A stretch of 64,000 nucleotides of DNA from positions 52,470,001 to 52,534,000 of the forward strand of contig CP136895.1 in NCBI GenBank assembly GCA_034359265.1. Reading direction: 5' to 3'. The stretch comes from Canna indica (Eukaryota; Streptophyta; Magnoliopsida; Zingiberales; Cannaceae). The position numbers and the translations under genes are program-made. Every line of letters begins with the position of its first letter. The first letter of the stretch is position 1. Below the pieces are notes generated by a model that was not told the origin of the DNA, ran no database searches, and was given only the letters and a program-made list of their open reading frames with translations. Below are positions 44,012-56,379 of this stretch, one piece after another.

Positions 44012-45069
44012 AAAAAGTTTGAAACGCATGCTCTTGTACCTCCAACTGAAGAAATCTCTCCACCTCGTACTTCTCAAGGTCACAATCTGAGAAAGAAATC
44101 GGGGAGAAGATCTGCTGACCAACCTCTGAGAAGAAATGATATGGGTATGACATCTAAACCCCCCCCAAATCCCTATCTAGGGTTTTTGTTCTTGAGGGGG
44201 AGAAATTATCTTCTAAGCTAGGGGGAGGGTAAAGATGATGTCAATATTCCATCTAGCTCTATTTCTCATGATGATTCTTCTAGAATAGTAGATTTTGATA
44301 CTAATATTGTTGTTGCTGATGAATATTTTGACTCAATTCCAGTGAAGACTGATTCCCCTTTGACTTCTCTAGTTCTTATGACTGCGACTGTCTCTGAAGT
44401 AGTTGAAACTGCTGATCCTTGTCATGAAACAGTAAAAAATGATGATATTGTTACTCTTGCTGAAACTACACTTGTACTTGAAGCTCACTCAGTTTCAATG
44501 ACTATGGGCCTTAATCCGGCTCCTTCATCTATAGTTGAAAGATCTATTCGTGATGACCTGTTTATTGCACGAGTGTCCATGGCTCAGCTCCACCTACAGG
44601 TAATCTCTATTGAGAAGAAGATTATATAATTTTTCACAACTGGTTCTGCAAGTAATTAATCTTTGTCTTTTGGAAGGATCCCTATTTCGTCCAGTTCTGA
44701 AGACTCTGAGTGACTATGACCTTTTTCCTCTCCTTTGGCTTATTATGCCAAAAAGGGGGAGATCAAAGGTAGGTTCAATTGGCAACCTTTTTGTGTTTTT
44801 GATGGTTGCAACTGGCCTTCTATGGTGGATGATACCTTAAATTTCTCTGAGTGACTCTTTATCTTGTTTCACTGGTTTTGTTGTTTGCCTGATGTTGATG
44901 TTGACTGGTTGTAATTTTTTTTGCTTCGACTGTGATGGTGGCTGTGATCTGGTATGATGGTTGCAATTGTGACTGACTGTTGTCTTAACTGTTAGTTTAC
45001 ATTTTGACAGTTATTTTGCTTCAGCTAATATACTCTCTTGTTACCTGTCTTGCTGAAGTTGACTCTGAC
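44012..45069 (+). mobile_element. Element H: 3' internal region (uncertain class)
   Basis: Sequence between the D LTR and gypsy E. It has a plus-strand coding-like stretch (about 44235-44625) reading DDVNIPSSSISHDDSSRIV and similar Ser/Thr/Val-rich text, with no recognised domain. Purine-rich lines such as GCCAAAAAGGGGGAGATCAA near 44748 resemble retrotransposon polypurine tracts. It continues at 53540 across gypsy E. No reverse transcriptase is visible, so I cannot class it. Confidence 0.55.
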
Positions 45070-47605
45070 TATAAGACCCGGAAAAAGTTTCATAATATAA
45101 AAATCTATTTTGGTGCAGCGCGTCGAACCCGGGGGTAGTCGAGTCGAGCCTCAGGATCGCCTCGAGTGAAAAGGTATGACTCGGCTAATGAATCATGAAG
45201 ACTATTTGGATAATTAACTTTCCTTTTATAAAATCATACCTTAAATTAAGTTAACTCGAGTCACGTTATGGGTTGGGTCGGAACCCGAGTCGAGTTTGGG
45301 TTTAGTCGAGTTCCGAGTATGACTTAAGTGAGCCTTGAAACCATATTTGGAAAGATGGTTGAGGGGATAAAACCCCCCATATGGCAGCCGTGCGACTCAA
45401 CCATTGAGTCGCACAAGGCCGCAAGGGAGAAAGAGGAGAAGGAGCAAGGAGGGGGCTTGGGGCTTGGATCGATTCGGAATTCGCGTCGTCGCTGGAAATT
45501 CTCAAGTCGTCATCACCCGATCCTTATTTCTTGGTGATCTAGGTGAGTGCTTAAGGCTTTAACAGTTTAGGGGAGGCGGGTGGCCGAACCTTAGATGATT
45601 GGTCGAGTTCTCACGATTTTTCCTGACGATCCATGATTTCAACGATATGTACTCACTGTTTTATGATGTTTCTTGTCGAATCTCACTGTTTTAATAGCCG
45701 ATCTACGTATTTTTGGGGCTACCGAGTAATGGGAAAAGGGGAAAGGTCATGTCGAAATTTTCTTCGATTCCCTTGACGGTGAGAAGGCCCTTAGATGCCC
45801 TTATACCGCTGTTTTGATGTAGTCCTTTGAACTCCTCACGTAATATGAAGCATGTCCCCTTTAAAGCCCCTTGAAGTGGCCGAATGAACCCTAAGATTCA
45901 TGGAGAGGGTTCGGCCAAGGGTGAGGGGAAGGGTAGGTTGATCCTTGGTATGTAAGAAGTATGTGGAATTGAAGAGACAAGGTATAGCTAAAGTCTCTTC
46001 CATCTTTCCCTACCCAAGGACCTTGGCCGAGCAAGGTTTCCCTTGCTCATGGTTCGGCCAAGGTTGGGGAGAGGAGGAGAGACTTTCCTTAAATGGAAAT
46101 TTTATGATCTTAGGGATCACACATAGGGATATGACAATACTTAGGAAGAACATCAAACTTACCAAGTAGCTTAATTGATTTGAATTGTAGAAATGCTAGA
46201 TTGTAACCATACTTAGCATTTGATCCTTAAACTTGGATGTTGACAATGTTACCATGTTTTATAATTCATACATGTTATTTAAATTTATTACTACCTTGCC
46301 ATGCTAGATAGTTGCTCCTTATTGAGCTAATATTCCTAAGGTAGTATAAGAATTGTTAGGTATGTGCATTATGGTTATATATGATGAATGATGTAATATT
46401 TGAGCATTTTTCTTTAAATTATGTATGCTTCCCTAAATGTTCTTGGATGGTATTCCAAGGTTGACTCATGGAAATTCTCACCTAAGACAGTGTAGAAGGC
46501 TAGTTAACATGTAAGGTGCCACTAGATGTTCATAGCACATTTATGGAAACTTAGATATGAGACGATAACACTTCTATGACTGCTTGTATATTTTTGGAAA
46601 CTTAGAGATTGTAGGTGCACATATACTAAAAGGGACAGCATGAATTGTTGACCCGGTAGTCGGACATGGCTAGATACGGGCAAAGGCCCGAGGTATATAT
46701 TTGGAAACCCTAGGATATTGAATGTGTAATGTGCTTGAGATGGTCCGCCGAGGAGCGAGGAGGTCGGAAATGACCAATGCTTAGCTCGGCCAGTTGGGTC
46801 TAGAGGTGCGCCAGCGGGCCCGCTAGGTGCCAGACCCAAGTTGGGTGGGACTAGCTATCCTTACCCCAGACTGTGTTCGGATACTAGTGGCCATCCTAGT
46901 CAACGACCCGGGATTGTTTGCTTGCATCTTGAGATGATGTGGCCGATGGCCAGTATGATACTACCTAATATGGTAGGGACGGCTGTAGCCGGGATATATA
47001 TATTGCTATGAGTAGGCCCAAGGGCCGGATGCCAGAGGCGTGATAAGCCAAGGTGGCAGGTTATCATGTACAATGGATACTCATGGATCCGTTGAGGGTC
47101 GGTAGCTGCATTTGAAACACACCTTACCTCCTTGTATATTCCTTTATTATCTTGTAATATATACATATGCATGACTGAGGCTTAAGTGGATGTTCAATTG
47201 AGCCACTCACTGAGTCCCAAGTGGACTCACAGTTTATTTTTATTTTTGCAGAGCATGAGCAGTAGCTTGGTGTCGACATGGTGCAGCTGGAGGGTAGAGG
47301 CGGTGCCATATCTCGTAGCCGCATCCATGAGTCTTAGACTAGTCCTAGTTATGTTGGTTTTATTTCTGCATTGACGGTTATAATTGCAAAGAATTGTAGA
47401 ACTTGATATTTGACCATTTGGATTTGACGTTGATGTTTCTTCTTGTTTTGAAAAACTTATACATTGTGACTTGCAAACTTTTTATAAAGTATGTTAAGTT
47501 TCTTTTAGTCGATATGTTTTGTTTCTTGATGTCAGTGTAGACAGTAGGCTACAGGGCAGGATGTGGGCCCTGGCCGGTCACAGTACCCTCAGTCGGGGTA
47601 TGACA
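45070..47605 (+). repeat. Gypsy E 5' LTR
   Basis: About 2.5 kb. The segment 45132-46540 matches 51853-53260 in the 3' LTR, and 47325-47605 matches 53260-53539. Positions about 46541-47324 are absent from the 3' LTR. The primer site follows (TTAGTATCAGAGC, 47608, one base off the tRNA-Met complement). Confidence 0.92.
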
Positions 47606-48300
47606 AAGTTAGTATCAGAGCACTAGGTTAGGTCTTGTCTATGACTCAGTGTTGGGTACCATATGAGGCATATGCTAGCGTGGTGACATACGGTATAGTT
47701 ATGCTACAAGATTGGATGACCACTCATGCTCTCAGCGCACCATGCGGTTAGTAACTTTTCAAAGCTTATGTTAAAAATTTATTATGTGACAGGAAACTTT
47801 TTCTTTTCTGTGATAGTGTAATGGAGGCTCCCAATGCTGCATTGAGCGACAGTGGCAGTAAATTGGGTGATGAAACATAGAGCCAAGAGGTTAGACCCAA
47901 GAGAGGGTCGAGTTGGGGTGCATAGACGCGTACCCCGGTTGTCGGTAGAAAATATTCTTTATGTACTTGTGCGTACTGTGCATGGATATTGATTGTGGTT
48001 GTGCTTGTGGATGAGTGATGGCCGAGCCGAGAAGCGTACCGACTTGGCAAGTTGGTCCCGACTCGGCGAGTGAGCCACGCTGACGTTAGATCCAAGGGGA
48101 GCCACACTAACTTTAGACCCGAGTGGATTTGGTTGGGTGGGCCATACCCAACTAGAGAGGGCCCAGGTAAAAGGCTTGCTAGATAGATTCTAGCGACCGA
48201 CTTGTATGATTGCTAGGTTTGGGTCGGGTTGGGTCGTATGAATGTATTGTTTTATGTGGGGTCGGCATGGGCCGAGTGATTTTGGCATTCATGAGCATGT
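47606..48300 (+). other. Gypsy E leader and degraded gag N-terminus
   Basis: After the primer site there is non-coding leader. An ATG at 47822 (MEAPNAALSDSGSKLGDE) may be the original gag start, but the frame is soon broken and no capsid N-terminal sequence can be read up to 48300. Confidence 0.5.
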
Positions 48301-48309
48301 CATGTATTA

Positions 48310-48897
48310 ATGAGTGTTCATGATAAGCGGGCACGGGACCTTGAGATGCTGCGCAGGTCTTGTGGCATGACAGTGTCGGAGTATGAGATGGAGTTTAATC
48401 GTCTCTCCAAGTACCATCCCACCCTAGTGGAGACTGAAACCGCCAGGGTCAAGAGGTTTGTGGCAGGATTGAGGCCACAAATTGGCAGGCTTATTCATTA
48501 CACCGGGAAATCTATACTGGCTCGGGTAGTGGATGAAGCACTGCGGAAAGAAGCTTTGGTGCCGTTCAAGAGAAATGACGGGCCAACTAAGAAGAAGTTC
48601 CGATCACAGGATTCTGGTAGTCGACCTTGGCACTCTGAGGGGGCAATGCCCACAGCAGAGCAGCAGCAAAGCCGGGGGCAGAATGGCAACCGGGGCAACG
48701 GGGGCCCAGGGACCGGGTCAGTGAGGCCGACAGTGTCAGGAGGTGGTTCTCGGAGATTTGAGGCGCCGCAGTGCGGCAGTTGCAGTCGGAGGCATTGGGG
48801 GTCCTGCCTTAACCGCACTAATGCTTGCTTCAAGTGCAGTCGAGTCAGACATTTCAAGAAGGACTGCCCTGAGGGAACTGGTCGGAAGCCTGAATAG
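48310..48897 (+). pseudogene. Gypsy E: gag C-terminal half with zinc knuckle
   Basis: Open frame of 195 residues. It reads LRRSCGMTVSEYEMEFNRLS and RVKRFVAGLRPQI (the gypsy gag capsid end), a Gln/Gly-rich linker, then CGSCSRRHWGSC and the knuckle CFKCSRVRHFKKDC. The stop is directly after the knuckle. The first part of the capsid is missing. Confidence 0.92.
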
Positions 48898-48899
48898 AG

Positions 48900-49640
48900 C
48901 ACCTTTGTCAGTAGGGTCAGTAGCACCGAAAGGGCATACTCAGAATAAGGGGCCGCAGACCAATTATGCAGAGAGGCCGCCTACGCGGGTATATGCTATG
49001 ATCTGTGATGGGGCAGAGGCTTCCAAAGCAGTGGTGACATGTACTATTTTAGTATGTTCATCTGTTGTGTATGTATTATTTGATCTGGGTGCCACATACT
49101 CATTTGTGTCTGCCATATTTGCTGCAAAGATGCCAATGGCACCCTCTATGCTTGATGGGCCATTAATGGTATCAACGCCTACGGGCGATGCAATCTTAGC
49201 AACCTCAATTTATCAAGGGTGTGAAGTGCTCATATGCGGCCATGTGCTAAGTGCAGATTTGACACTCCTACCCACTCTTGAGCTTGACGTCATCCTTGGC
49301 ATGGACTGGCTGGCAGAGCATTTTGCAATGTTGGACTGTAGAGCCAAAGCAGCGATGTTTAATAAGCCTGGGCTATCGCAATTCATCTTCCAAGGAGAGG
49401 GAGGTAGGAAGCCGATAGGGGTCATCTCGGCCCTAAAGGGTCGCAAATTGCTTAGGGGCGGCTGCCAACCTTTCCTGGCCTTTGTATCTGTGGCCGAGGA
49501 CGAAGGGAGTGAAGCAAAGCATGTCAGCGAAACCCCCGTGGTCTGTGAATTCCCTGATGTGTTTCCCGAGAAATTGTTAGGGTTGCCGCCCAGAAGGGAG
49601 GTCAATTTTTTTGCTTTGATCTGCAGCCCAAGGTGAAACC
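48900..49640 (+). pseudogene. Gypsy E: aspartic protease
   Basis: Reads ARVYAMICDGAEASKAVVTC-type text, then VLFDLGATYSFVS, where the catalytic motif D-S-G is changed to D-L-G, then MPMAPSMLDGPL and LDVILGMDWLAEHFAMLDC (the conserved gypsy retropepsin end). [11 protein letters not shown] begins the reverse transcriptase linker. The frame overlaps the gag end. Confidence 0.92.
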
Positions 49641-50900
49641 AATTTCTATTCCCCCTTACAGGATGGCACCAGCCGAACTTAGAGAGCTAAAGGTGCAATT
49701 GAAGGAAATGCTAGACCTGGGATTCATCCGGCCGCCCCTGGGGTGCACCGGTTCTCTTCGTCAAGAAGAAGGATGGGTCGATGCTCATGTGCATTGATTA
49801 TAGACAGCTGAGTAGGGTGACTATTAAGAATCGCTACCGACTGCCGAGGATAGACGATCTGTTGACCAACTGCATAGGGCTCAATGGTTTTCAAAGACAG
49901 ATCTGAGGTTCGGATACCATCAGTTGAGAATCCGGGACTGCAATGTGCCAAAGACGGCCTTTAGGACTCGCTACGGTCACTATGAGTTCCTAGTGATGTC
50001 CTTTGGCCTAACCAATGCACCTGCTGCCTTCATGGACCTAATAAATAGGGTATTTAAGGAGTACCTGGACAGCTTTGTGATCGTCTTCATTGACGACATT
50101 CTGGTTTACTCCAAGAGTGAGGAAGAGCACTCTAAGCACCTGACAATGGTCCTGGAAACCCTCAGAGAGCACCGCTTGTTTGCCAAATTTTCCAAGTATG
50201 AATTTTGGTTGGAAAGTGTAGGGTTCTTGGGCCATGTAGTGTCCAAGGAAGGAATAAGGGTAGATCCTGCCAAGATTGAAGTGGTTCAGATCTGGAAGCG
50301 GCCGGCTAGTGTGACCGAGGTCCGCAGTTTTCTTGGGTTGGCCGGCTATTATCGGAAGTTTGTGGAGAATTTCTCCAGAATTGCAGCCCCTCTGTCTCAG
50401 TTGACCCAGAAGAAGGTCAGATTTGTTTGGGATGACTAATGCGAGGTGAGCTTTCAAAAGCTCAAGGCATGTTTGACATCTGCACCCGTGTTGGTTGTAC
50501 CTTCAGGCTCAGGAGGGTTCATGATTTTCTGTGATGCCTCTCAGGTTGGTCTGGGCTGCGTCTTGATGCAGTATGGTAGAGTGATTGCTTATGCGTCTCG
50601 CCAGTTGAATGTTCATGAGAAGAACTATCTGACGCATGACCTAGAATTAGCAGCAGTGGTCTTTGCACTGAAGTTTTGGAGGCACTACTTGTACGGGGAG
50701 ACTTACGAAATCTACACAGATCACAAGAGTCTCCGGTACTTGCTTACCCAAAGGAGCTGAACCTCATGAAAAGAGAGGTGCCTGGAGCTCCTAAAGGACT
50801 ATGATTGCACCATTATGTATCATCCGGGGAAAGCAAATGTGGTAGCAAATGCGCTAAGCAAAAAATCCATGGGCAGTTTGGCCCATTTAGAACCTGTGGG
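49640..50900 (+). pseudogene. Gypsy E: reverse transcriptase and RNase H
   Basis: Reads [18 protein letters not shown], then a frame change, [51 protein letters not shown] and [19 protein letters not shown] (catalytic Asp pair intact), [16 protein letters not shown], a stop at about 50439, then the RNase H region ([45 protein letters not shown]) and a second stop at 50760, followed by YHPGKANVVANALSKKS. Five or more lesions. Confidence 0.93.
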
Positions 50901-50999
50901 TGCAGTCCACACTGGTGGACATGCTGCGTGCCGCGCAGGGGGAAGATGTCTTTGGTGCAGTAACCAAGGACCTAGTACAAAGAGGTGATGCAGAGAACG

Positions 51000-51852
51000 G
51001 TTTCAGATTGGACTCGGAAGGTGTACTAAAGGTTCAGAGACTGGATAGTAGTACCAGACATGGCTGAGGTGCGTAGGCAAGTCTTGGAACTGGGTCATTG
51101 TTCCACTTACACGATGCATCCGGGGGCCACCAAGATGTATCGGGACTTAAGGCAGCATTACTGGTGGAAAGGTATGAAAAGAGAGGTGGCAGAATTTGTT
51201 TCTAAATGTCTAGTCTGTCAGCAGGTGAAGGCCGAACACCTTAAGCCTGCGGGGTTCCTGCAAAATCTCGAAGTGCCTGAGTGGAAGTGGGAGAAAATCA
51301 CCATGGATCTAGTGACTGGATTACCTAAGTCAAAAGGCAATTTTGATTCCATTTGGGTGGTGGTGGATCGGTAAACCAAGACCGCGCACTTCATACCAGT
51401 GAAGACTACCTTCTCTGCGGAGAAGTATGCCCAACTATTTTTGGATAGGATTGTGGCCTATCATGGTACCCTGGTGATGATTATATCCGACCGCGGTACC
51501 TAGTTCACAGCCCGATTTTGGCAGTCCTACCAGGAAGCCTTGGGTACTCAAGTGCATGTTAGCACAGCTTTCCATTCGCAGAATGACGGGCAGTCAAAGA
51601 GGACCATCCAAACTTTCGAGGACATGCTGAGAGCACGCATCCTGGATATGGCAGATGGCTGGGAGAGGCACCTACCGTTGATCGAATTCGCCTATAACAT
51701 TAGCTATCACAGTAGCATTGACATGACTCCTTTTGAGGCCTTGTAGGGGCGGCAGTGCAGGTCCCCAGTGGGCTGGTTTGAGGCAGGGGAATCACTCAGG
51801 GTGGGCCCCAAAATGATTGAGGAGGCGGTAGAAAAAGTAAAGGTCATTAATG
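51000..51852 (+). pseudogene. Gypsy E: integrase, truncated
   Basis: Reads HCSTYTMHPGATKMYRDLRQ then HYWWKGM (HHCC zinc region with CLVCQQVK), the core KITMDLVTGLPKSKGNFDSI with WVVVDR and a stop (Leu or Trp codon changed), [18 protein letters not shown] and [13 protein letters not shown]. It breaks off near 51850 (VEKVKVI) by fusing to LTR sequence. No chromodomain remains. Confidence 0.92.
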
Positions 51853-53539
51853 GGGTAGTCGAGTCGAGCCTCAGGATCGCCTTGAGTGAAAAGGTATGAC
51901 TCGGCTAATGAATCATGAAGACTATTTGGATAATTAACTTTGCTTTTATAAAATCATACCTTAAATTAAGTTAACTCGAGTCATGTTAAGGGTTGGGTCG
52001 GAACCCTAGTCGAGTTCGGATTTAGTCGAGTTCCGAGTATGACTTAAGTGAGTCTTGAAACCATCTTTGGAAAGATGGTTGAGGGGATAAAACCCCCCCA
52101 TATGGCAGCCGTGCGACTCAACCATTGAGTCGCACAAGTCCACAAGGGAGAAAGAGGAGAAGGAGCAAGGAGGGGGCTTGGGGCTTGGATCGATCCGGAA
52201 TTCACGTCATCGCTGGAAATTCTAAAGTCGACGTCACCTGAACCTTATTTCTTGGCGATCTAGGTGAGTGGTTAAGGCTTTAACAGTTTGGGGGAGGTGG
52301 GTGGCCGAACCTAAGATGATAGATCGAGTTCTCGCGATTTTTCCCGACGATCCATGAGTTCAACGATATGTACTCACTGTTTTATGATGTTTCTTGTCGA
52401 ATCTCGCTGTTTTAATAGCCGATCTACGTATTTTTGGGGCTACCGAGTCATGGGAAAAGGGGAAAGGTCATGTCGAAATTTTCTTCGATTCCCTTGACGG
52501 TGAGAAGGCCCTTAGATGCCCTTATACCACTGTTTTGATGTAGTCCTTTGAAGTCCTCACGTAATATGAAGCATGTCCCCTTTAAAGCCCCTTGAAGTGG
52601 CCGAATGAACCCTAAGATTCATGGAGAGGGTTCGGCCAAGGGTGAGGGGAAGGGTAGGTTGATCCTTGGTATTTAAGAAGTATGTGGAATTGAAGAGACA
52701 AGGTATAGCTAAAGTCTCTTCCATCTTTTCCTACCCAAGGACCTTGGCCGAGCAAGGTTTCCCTTGCTCATGGTTCGGCCAAGGTTGGGGAGAGGAGGAG
52801 AGACTTGCCTTAGATGGAAATTTCATGATCTTAGGGATCACACATAGGGATATGACAATACTTAGGAAGAACATCAAACTTTCCAAGTAGCTTAATTGAT
52901 TTGAATTGTAGAAATGCTAGATTGTAACCATACTTAGCATTTGATCCTTAAACTTGGATGTTGACAATGTTACCATGTTTTATAATTGATACATGTTATT
53001 TAAATTTATTACTACCTTGCCATGCTAGATAGTTGCTCCTTATTGAGCTAATATTCCTAAGGTAGTATAAGAATTGTTAGGTATGTGCATTATGGTTATA
53101 TATGATGAATGATGTAATATTTGAGCATTTTTCTTTAAATTATGTATGCTGCCCTAAATGTTCTTGGATGGTATTCCAAGGTTGACTCATGGAAATTCTC
53201 ACCTAAGACAGTGTAGAAGGCTAGTTAACATGTAAGGTGCCACTAGATGTTCATAGTACATGACTCTTAGACTAGTCCTAGTTATGTTGGTTTTATTTCT
53301 GCACTGATGGTTGTAATTGAAAAGAATTGTAAAACTTGATATTTGACCATTTGGATTTGACGTTGATGTTTCTTTTTATTTTGAAAAACTTATACATTGT
53401 GACTTGCAAACTTTTTATAAAGTATGTTAAGTTTCTTTCAGTCGATATATTTTGGTTTCTTGATGTCAGTGTAGACAGTAGGCTATAGGGCAGGATGTAG
53501 GCCCTGGCCGATCACACTACCCTCAGTCGGGGTGTGACA
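51853..53539 (+). repeat. Gypsy E 3' LTR, doubly deleted
   Basis: Starts at a point matching 45132 in the 5' LTR (GGTAGTCGAGTCGAGCC), so the first about 62 bases are missing. It also lacks the counterpart of about 46541-47324. Otherwise it closely matches the 5' copy. About 1.69 kb. Confidence 0.92.
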
Positions 53540-54478
53540 CTGATAGTTTGGGTTATGCCAAATAAGCCAAAGGGGGAGATTGTTATTGTTGACTTTTGTA
53601 TGTTAGCTATATTTCGCAAAAGTATTCTAGGTTATTCTCAACTTAAATGGACAATCACAACTATGAGAAGTTTAGCTTATGTTGAAGACAATTACAATTG
53701 TGTGGGGATAATTTCAACTGCTCCTGCAATCCATGGATTTCAGGATAAGGAGGCAGATCATCTTTAATTCATCTTTATTGCCTGGTTTATTTTATGAGTA
53801 ATGGAGTGGTCCTCTTTATTGACTCCAAGCATTACTCCTTTGATCTTTATGGTCATTATGTTTTGGTGATTTAGTGCTGACTGTTTGTTTTGAACCGATG
53901 ACTGTTGGTTTTTGAACTGATGATATTATTGATCAGTAGTTAAGTTAGCATTGATTCAGATCTATCAGTTGTCACATATAAATTCTGGTGAAAAGATCTG
54001 ATTTATCAACTCCTGTGTGCACATTATGTTGTCAATTATTTGAGGAGTTGAGACTGCTGAGTGCAAGACAGCAACAATCTACCTTCCTTATTCTCAAGCT
54101 AAGATGGATTTGGGTTGTTAACTCACTACAACATAAGGACTGTGTGGAGGACAAAATCTGTGGTTGGAATGTCATAGAGAGGCATGTTGGTATATACTTG
54201 TAATACCAAATAGGTTTTTGTTATTTTCAATTTACTGTAGTAGTGATAGTTGGATTTCGGAGTGTGAAATCCTGAAGACTAATATTGTACTTGTTGATAG
54301 TGGATTGGGCATCTGTCTAGTGAGTTCCCCGCATATTAGGTGACAAGCTTTGTCACTGAATTATGTAAACAAATTATTGTGCTTGCGTGCTTCCTTGTGT
54401 TTTTGTTTTGGTTCTTACTTTGCTACTTAAAGCAATTGTAATAGCAGTTGCAACTTCTTGTGCAACTGTCTGTTAACA
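53540..54478 (+). repeat. Element H: polypurine tract and 3' LTR
   Basis: The tract CCAAAGGGGGAGAT (53567-53580) is followed by an LTR of about 0.9 kb, TGTTATTGTTGAC (53581) to ...CTGTTAACA (54478). No coding sequence. Beyond it the copia F gag frame begins at once, so H was inserted into copia F. The 5' LTR would be left of the window. Confidence 0.68.
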
Positions 54479-54489
54479 AAAGTTCCCTT

Positions 54490-55304
54490 AGAGACTACAG
54501 TCAGTAAGTGCTCATGTTCTAAAGATGAAAGGTTATATAGATAATCTTGAGAAGCTTGGTGCTCCAATTAGCCAAGAGTTAGCTACTGACTTGATTCTTG
54601 GTTCATTACCTGATACCTTTAATCAGTTTGTGATGAACTGTATCATGCACCACATGGAGAAATCTATTTCTAAATTTCATGGGATGCTAAAGAATGCTGA
54701 ACAGAATATAAAGATGGTTCTATTTCCAATGGTTCAAAAGGGAAAATGTAATAATAAGAGAGGTAAGGGTAAAGGTAATGGCAAGACCCAGAAATACTCA
54801 CATCAAGGGATGAAAGGTTCAAACCAAGATGGAGACTCTAAGCCTAAACCCCATCCTCAAAAGAAGACTAAAACGTCCAAGGAGGGAGTCTGCTTTTTCT
54901 ACGATGAACCGGGCCATTGGAAGAGAAATTGCAAATTCTACTTGGAAGATCTAAAAAACCAGGAGAGTAGTAGGACTATTGCTTCAGATATTTTCGTTAT
55001 AGAAGTCAATCTATCTACCTCTGCTTCCTGGGTATTAGATACCAGATGTGGATCTCACATTTGTGTAAAGGTGCAGTGTCTAAAAAGGAGTAGATCATTG
55101 GCTAAAGGCGAGGTGGACCTACGAGTTGGCAGTGGAGCAAGAGTTGATGCGCTAGCTGTAGGGTCCTATGATTTACCTTTGCCTAGTGGACTTGTTGTGT
55201 CACTTAATAATTGTTATTATGTGTCTGCTATAAGCAAAAACATTATTTTAGTTTCATGTTTAGATTTAGATGGATTTCACTTTATTATTAAGAATAATAT
55301 TTGA
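54490..55304 (+). pseudogene. Copia F: gag C-terminal part and protease
   Basis: The frame reads SVSAHVLKMKGYIDNLEKLG, ELATDLILGSLPDTFNQFVM, a Lys-rich region, a degraded zinc knuckle (CFFYDEPGHWKRNC, where the second Cys is Tyr), YLEDLKNQ and the protease SWVLDTRCGSHIC. The catalytic D-T-G is D-T-R, an inactivating change. It continues CYYVSAISKNIILVSCLD to a stop. Confidence 0.9.
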
Positions 55305-56330
55305 TTCATTTATAACAGAGCCATGCATTATGGTAATGCTCTTTTGTCTAATGGTCTCTATATTCTAAACTTGGAACAATTTAATAAGTCCATCTATAAC
55401 ATTAATACAAAATGGTTTAAGTCTAATGACTTGAACCCAACCTATCTCTGGCATTGTCAGTTAGGCCATTTAAATGAGAAGCGTATTTCTAAGCTCCACC
55501 AAGATGGAATTTTAGATTCATTTAATTTTGAATCATTTGAAATATGTGAATCATGTTTACTTCGCAAGATGACTAAAACACCTTTCATAGGGCTTGGTGA
55601 ATGGGCTAGTGACTTATTAGGTCTCGTACATAGTGATGTATGTAGACCTTTAAGTGTGCCGGCTAGAGGCGGTTACTAGTACTTCATTACATTTACAAAT
55701 GACTTAAGTAGATATGGGTATATCTACTTAATGAAACATAAATATGAAATGTTTGAAAAGTTCAAAATTTTCAAGAATGGAGTACAAAATCAACTTGGCA
55801 AGAATATTAAAGCACTTCGGTCAGATCGATGTGGAGAATATTTAAGTCGGGAGTTTATTGACCATCTTAAGGATTGTGGTATTGTCTCACAACTTACTCT
55901 ACCTGGAACACCACAGTGGAACAATGTTTCTAAACGGAGAAATTGAACCTTATTGGGTATGATTCCTAGATATTCTGACTTCCTTTTGGGGATTTTCATT
56001 AGAAACTGTTGCATTCCTATTAAATTGAGTTCCATCTAAAGCGGTTCAAAAGACTCCATATGTGATATAGACTGGGAAGCATCCCAGTATGTCTTTCTTC
56101 AGAATTTGGGGTTGTGAGGTTTATGTAAGACATCAGGCCTCTAACAAATTAGCACTCAAATAGGATAAATGTGTTTTTGTGGGGTATCCAAAGGAAACTA
56201 AAGGATACTACTTCTACATTCGAACTGAGAACAAAGTGTTTGTTGCTCGGAATGGTGTCATCTTGGAAAAAGAATTTGTTTCCAAAAGAAGCAGTGGGAG
56301 TAAAGTACATCTTGAAGAATTTCGATAACC
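55305..56330 (+). pseudogene. Copia F: GAG-pre-integrase and integrase
   Basis: Reads YLWHCQLGHLNEKRISKLHQ, CESCLLRKMTKTPF (zinc region), LGLVHSDVCRPLSVPARGGY (first Asp), a stop, FITFTNDLSRYGYIYLM, LRSDRCGEYLSREF (second Asp), and TPQWNNVSKRRN, where the catalytic Glu of the usual QQNGVSERRN is replaced by Lys. The C-terminal part is frame-shifted. An inactive integrase. Confidence 0.9.
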
Positions 56331-56379
56331 ACAAATCGCTACTGAACTAGAAGTGGTTACTCAAATTGACTCACAAGTA

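Larger units (their letters stand above)
45070..53539 (+). mobile_element. Gypsy E, Ty3/gypsy retrotransposon with truncated 3' end
   Basis: The 5' LTR starts TATAAGACCCGG (expected TG...) and ends GGGGTATGACA. Internal order is gag, protease, reverse transcriptase, RNase H, integrase. The 3' LTR (51853-53539) ends GGGGTGTGACA. Flanks ctgac (45065-45069) and ctgat (53540-53544) are an imperfect 5-bp duplication. The end of pol runs directly into the middle of the 3' LTR, so the 3' part of the interior and the LTR start are deleted. Confidence 0.9.

Noticed and set aside
46522..47324. Several minus-strand open frames of 66-105 residues
   Set aside because: They lie inside the gypsy E 5' LTR, have no domains and are absent from the 3' LTR because of a deletion.
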